Shown: in pieces, positions 62,384 through 64,000 of the stretch
How the letters are laid out: every line of letters starts with the position of its first letter
Numbering within the stretch: position 1 is the first letter of the stretch
Source: Bacteroidaceae bacterium
GTDB lineage: Bacteria; Bacteroidota; Bacteroidia; Bacteroidales; Bacteroidaceae
Direction of reading: 5' to 3'
NCBI GenBank assembly: GCA_017557635.1
Contig: JAFYYH010000020.1
Span: 62,001-126,000 of the forward strand
DNA: 64,000 nucleotides
Notes under the pieces: generated by a model
Told to the model about the DNA's origin: nothing
The model's database searches: none
The model's input: the letters and a program-made list of their open reading frames with translations, nothing else
Made by a program: the position numbers and the translations under genes

Positions 62384-62993
62384 CGTGCGGGCCGTTTAGA
62401 ATTGTGTCGTGGAAATCCATGCCTCCGGTCACACGGAATATGTTACGGAGTTCCTCCATTGTCTCGGGGTTGATGGTGCGCAGTGCGCCTGCACCCTCAC
62501 CGTGGTAGTTGGCACCGAATTTGGGAGCAACCACCTTTATATTCTTTATATACCACTCCCAGACTGGGCCCTGTTCAGGGTGTTTCTCTGGGAATACTAC
62601 ATCGGGATGAACACAATATCCTATATTCAGGATGTTGTTGCCTATTGCACCCATAAGGTCAACTTGCTGGCGGCCCATGTGGCTCTCCTTGTAGTAACCC
62701 ATATCCTGGGATACCTTTCTAAGTATGTTGATAACGGCACCGGGCACGTTGCCGCGCGGGCAACGGGGCTTGCATGACATGCACTGTCCGCAGTACCAGA
62801 TGGTATCGGAACGCAGCAGTTTCTCCACCTGTTCCTCATCACCTCGCTGGACGGTGTCGCAGATGCGGCGGGGGTCATAGTCATAGAACTCGGCTGCCGG
62901 GCAGATGGCGGTACAGATACCGCAGTTCATGCATGCCTTGAGTGAGTCCTCATATCTGACATCGGACTTGATAATATCTATAAGATTTCCCAT
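62376..62993 (-). CDS. HdrC-like 4Fe-4S protein (large), first gene of the Hdr operon
   Basis: A 205-residue protein with CMNCGICTAICP (about 21-32) and CGQCMSCKPRCP (about 68-79). The remaining ~120 residues (from VPGAVINILRKV to the C-terminus) are a family-specific extension with PEKHPEQGPVWEWYIKN that I cannot assign. The ATG at 62993 (MGNLIDI) is preferred over an in-frame TTG two codons upstream. It begins an operon of five overlapping or nearly abutting genes (HdrC-like, HdrC-like, membrane HdrD/E-like, HdrB-like, HdrA-like) behind its own promoter. Confidence 0.85.
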   Translation of the reverse strand: MGNLIDIIKSDVRYEDSLKACMNCGICTAICPAAEFYDYDPRRICDTVQRGDEEQVEKLLRSDTIWYCGQCMSCKPRCPRGNVPGAVINILRKVSQDMGYYKESHMGRQQVDLMGAIGNNILNIGYCVHPDVVFPEKHPEQGPVWEWYIKNIKVVAPKFGANYHGEGAGALRTINPETMEELRNIFRVTGGMDFHDTILNGPHDE

Positions 62994-63024
62994 AAGCAAA
63001 AAGCAAATCCTTGATAGGTGATTT

Positions 63025-63056
63025 CAAAGATAGGAGGTTATCGTAAACAACGTCAA
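63025..63056 (-). promoter_or_regulatory. Promoter of the Hdr-like operon
   Basis: On the minus strand TTG at 63056-63054 and TATCTTTG at 63032-63025 are separated by 21 bases. Just upstream is a 13-bp palindrome GTCAATTATTGAC (63064-63076), with another GTCAAT at 63052-63057 overlapping the -33 region, a possible operator. Confidence 0.5.
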
Positions 63057-63104
63057 TAGGTTAGTCAATTATTGACGAATTGTTACAAACTCGTTTACGA
63101 ATTA

Positions 63105-64000
63105 TTACTTATCGAACTTCTTGCGGTTCATCTTCATGGCGCGGAACAGCAGCTTGGACAGCGGTTTCTCGCGGTTGCGGTAGAGCAGGTTGATGTACCA
63201 GCCAAGCTTCTTTGCCACTGATATGCGGTAGGTCTCTACGAACTCGATCAGGGTTCCGTCATTGTCCTCGATGTATGTGAATCGGCCCGATGCATCACCC
63301 ATTGCGAACTGCTTGCCGTCGGGGCAGCTGTCAACGGTGAAGGGGTATCCGTGGTCGGCGCACCACTTGCCAAGGGCGTCCATGTTTGTTACGTCAAAGC
63401 ATATCTGGATGAATCCGGGATCGCCCCAGTATCGGCCCTCAAAGATCTTGCGGGGCTCGCGGTCACGGGCCTGTACCAGCTCGATGTAACCGGTGGGGAA
63501 TATGGGAGCGAACGCACCCTTGTTAGGCTTGGGGCACTTGAGCAGCGTGCGGCGGAACTCACCGTCACCGCCGGCCAGGGGCTTGAGGTCGTCAAAGTGA
63601 CCGTATTCGTTGTAGATTACCTGGTTGTAGCCAAGAATATCGGAATAGACGGTGCGGGCCTTGTCCATATCGGTCACGCCTATCATGCAACCTATCATTC
63701 CGCCGAACTCCTTGCCCTCGTCAAGCAGCAGGTATTCATCCTCTACGGCCTGGAACCAGTTACCTTCAAGGTCGGTGATGTAGAATGTCTGCTTGCCGTC
63801 GGGACCGGTTACGATGGGGCTTACCTTGTCCCAACGCTCGGAGGCAAATTTGTGGGCGCTTTCCACATTGCGGCACTTTACCTTGGCGCAGAAGATGCCC
63901 AGGTCACCTACCTGAATCTGGAAATCCACGGGTTTGGGCTTGCGCTCGGAGTACTGCCATATCTCGAATCCGCCGCCGCCCTGAAGGTTGATTGCTATTG
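63105..64000 (-). CDS. VOC-family (glyoxalase-like) protein, 5' end outside window
   Basis: The minus-strand frame stays open to the window edge: INLQGGGGFEIWQY precedes an internal GTG at 63929, so the gene starts beyond 64000. At least 298 residues are present. Two vicinal-oxygen-chelate modules are visible: one ending FYITDLEGNWFQAVE, and a second beginning GGMIGCMIGVTDMDKARTVYSDILGY with YIELVQ and GRFTYIEDNDGTLIEFVE, the usual VOC metal-ligand positions. A basic tail (KKLGWYINLLYRNREK...) follows. The substrate is unknown. It is separated from the Hdr operon by its promoter, so co-transcription is uncertain. Confidence 0.8.
   Translation of the reverse strand, partial: IAINLQGGGGFEIWQYSERKPKPVDFQIQVGDLGIFCAKVKCRNVESAHKFASERWDKVSPIVTGPDGKQTFYITDLEGNWFQAVEDEYLLLDEGKEFGGMIGCMIGVTDMDKARTVYSDILGYNQVIYNEYGHFDDLKPLAGGDGEFRRTLLKCPKPNKGAFAPIFPTGYIELVQARDREPRKIFEGRYWGDPGFIQICFDVTNMDALGKWCADHGYPFTVDSCPDGKQFAMGDASGRFTYIEDNDGTLIEFVETYRISVAKKLGWYINLLYRNREKPLSKLLFRAMKMNRKKFDK

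Noticed and set aside
58000..62993. Reading the Hdr-like operon as evidence of a methanogen or sulfate reducer
   Set aside because: All other genes and promoters are Bacteroidetes-type, and Hdr-like modules occur in many non-methanogens.

Overview
The window looks like a chromosomal stretch from a gut- or rumen-type Bacteroidales (Prevotellaceae/Bacteroidaceae-like). The evidence is a SusC/SusD pair, many Bacteroidetes lipoproteins, a type IX secretion (T9SS) sorting domain, DUF4476 and DUF3575 proteins, class III fructose bisphosphatase, and repeated use of the Bacteroidetes -7 promoter element TAnnTTTG. The assignment rests on these families and not on a marker gene. No rRNA, tRNA, CRISPR array or intact insertion sequence was seen.

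Layout. 1-7.9 kb: the 3' end of an alpha-glucan phosphorylase, a SusC/SusD pair without adjacent CAZymes, PRPP synthetase and a thioredoxin-like lipoprotein. 7.9-11.1 kb (minus strand): a DUF4476 protein, a CE15-like esterase, an OmpH/Skp-like protein and a 70-aa membrane protein. 11.1-16.2 kb: dipeptidase pepD, class III fbp and two envelope proteins, bounded by two inverted copies of a 142-bp palindromic element. 16.2-20.6 kb: a hisGDCB operon on the minus strand behind a transcription attenuator whose leader peptide carries four consecutive His codons. 20.7-23 kb: a lytic transglycosylase translationally coupled to a glycerol-kinase-like protein that has lost several catalytic-site residues.

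23-31.2 kb is the most striking accessory region. It holds a possible structured antisense RNA, a leader with a long-range inverted repeat, a small T9SS-sorted protein, a 2182-aa secreted SpvB/TcdB/RHS protein with a variable C-terminal tip, an overlapping lipoprotein that is a candidate immunity protein, and a run of hairpins.

31.2-48.7 kb: smpB with a lipoprotein gene; a NifU-like/GGGtGRT pair; a four-gene operon joining a DUF3575/OmpA-like protein, two outer-membrane barrels and a His-rich G3E GTPase; a nucleoside transporter; a membrane LytTR regulator; a barrel plus a 1084-aa lipoprotein with a regular ~147-aa repeat; tilS; and a BASS-type transporter. 48.7-58 kb: a beta-helix lipoprotein, a secreted EEP-fold enzyme, a second CE15-like esterase and a two-gene secreted operon ending in a 1590-aa repeat protein. 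58-63 kb: a five-gene heterodisulfide-reductase-like (Hdr) redox operon, followed by a VOC-family gene cut by the window end.

Several starts were set on promoter evidence. In fbp, tilS, the LytTR gene and others, the longest open frame begins at a TTG that lies in or beside the -7 box, so a downstream ATG is annotated instead.
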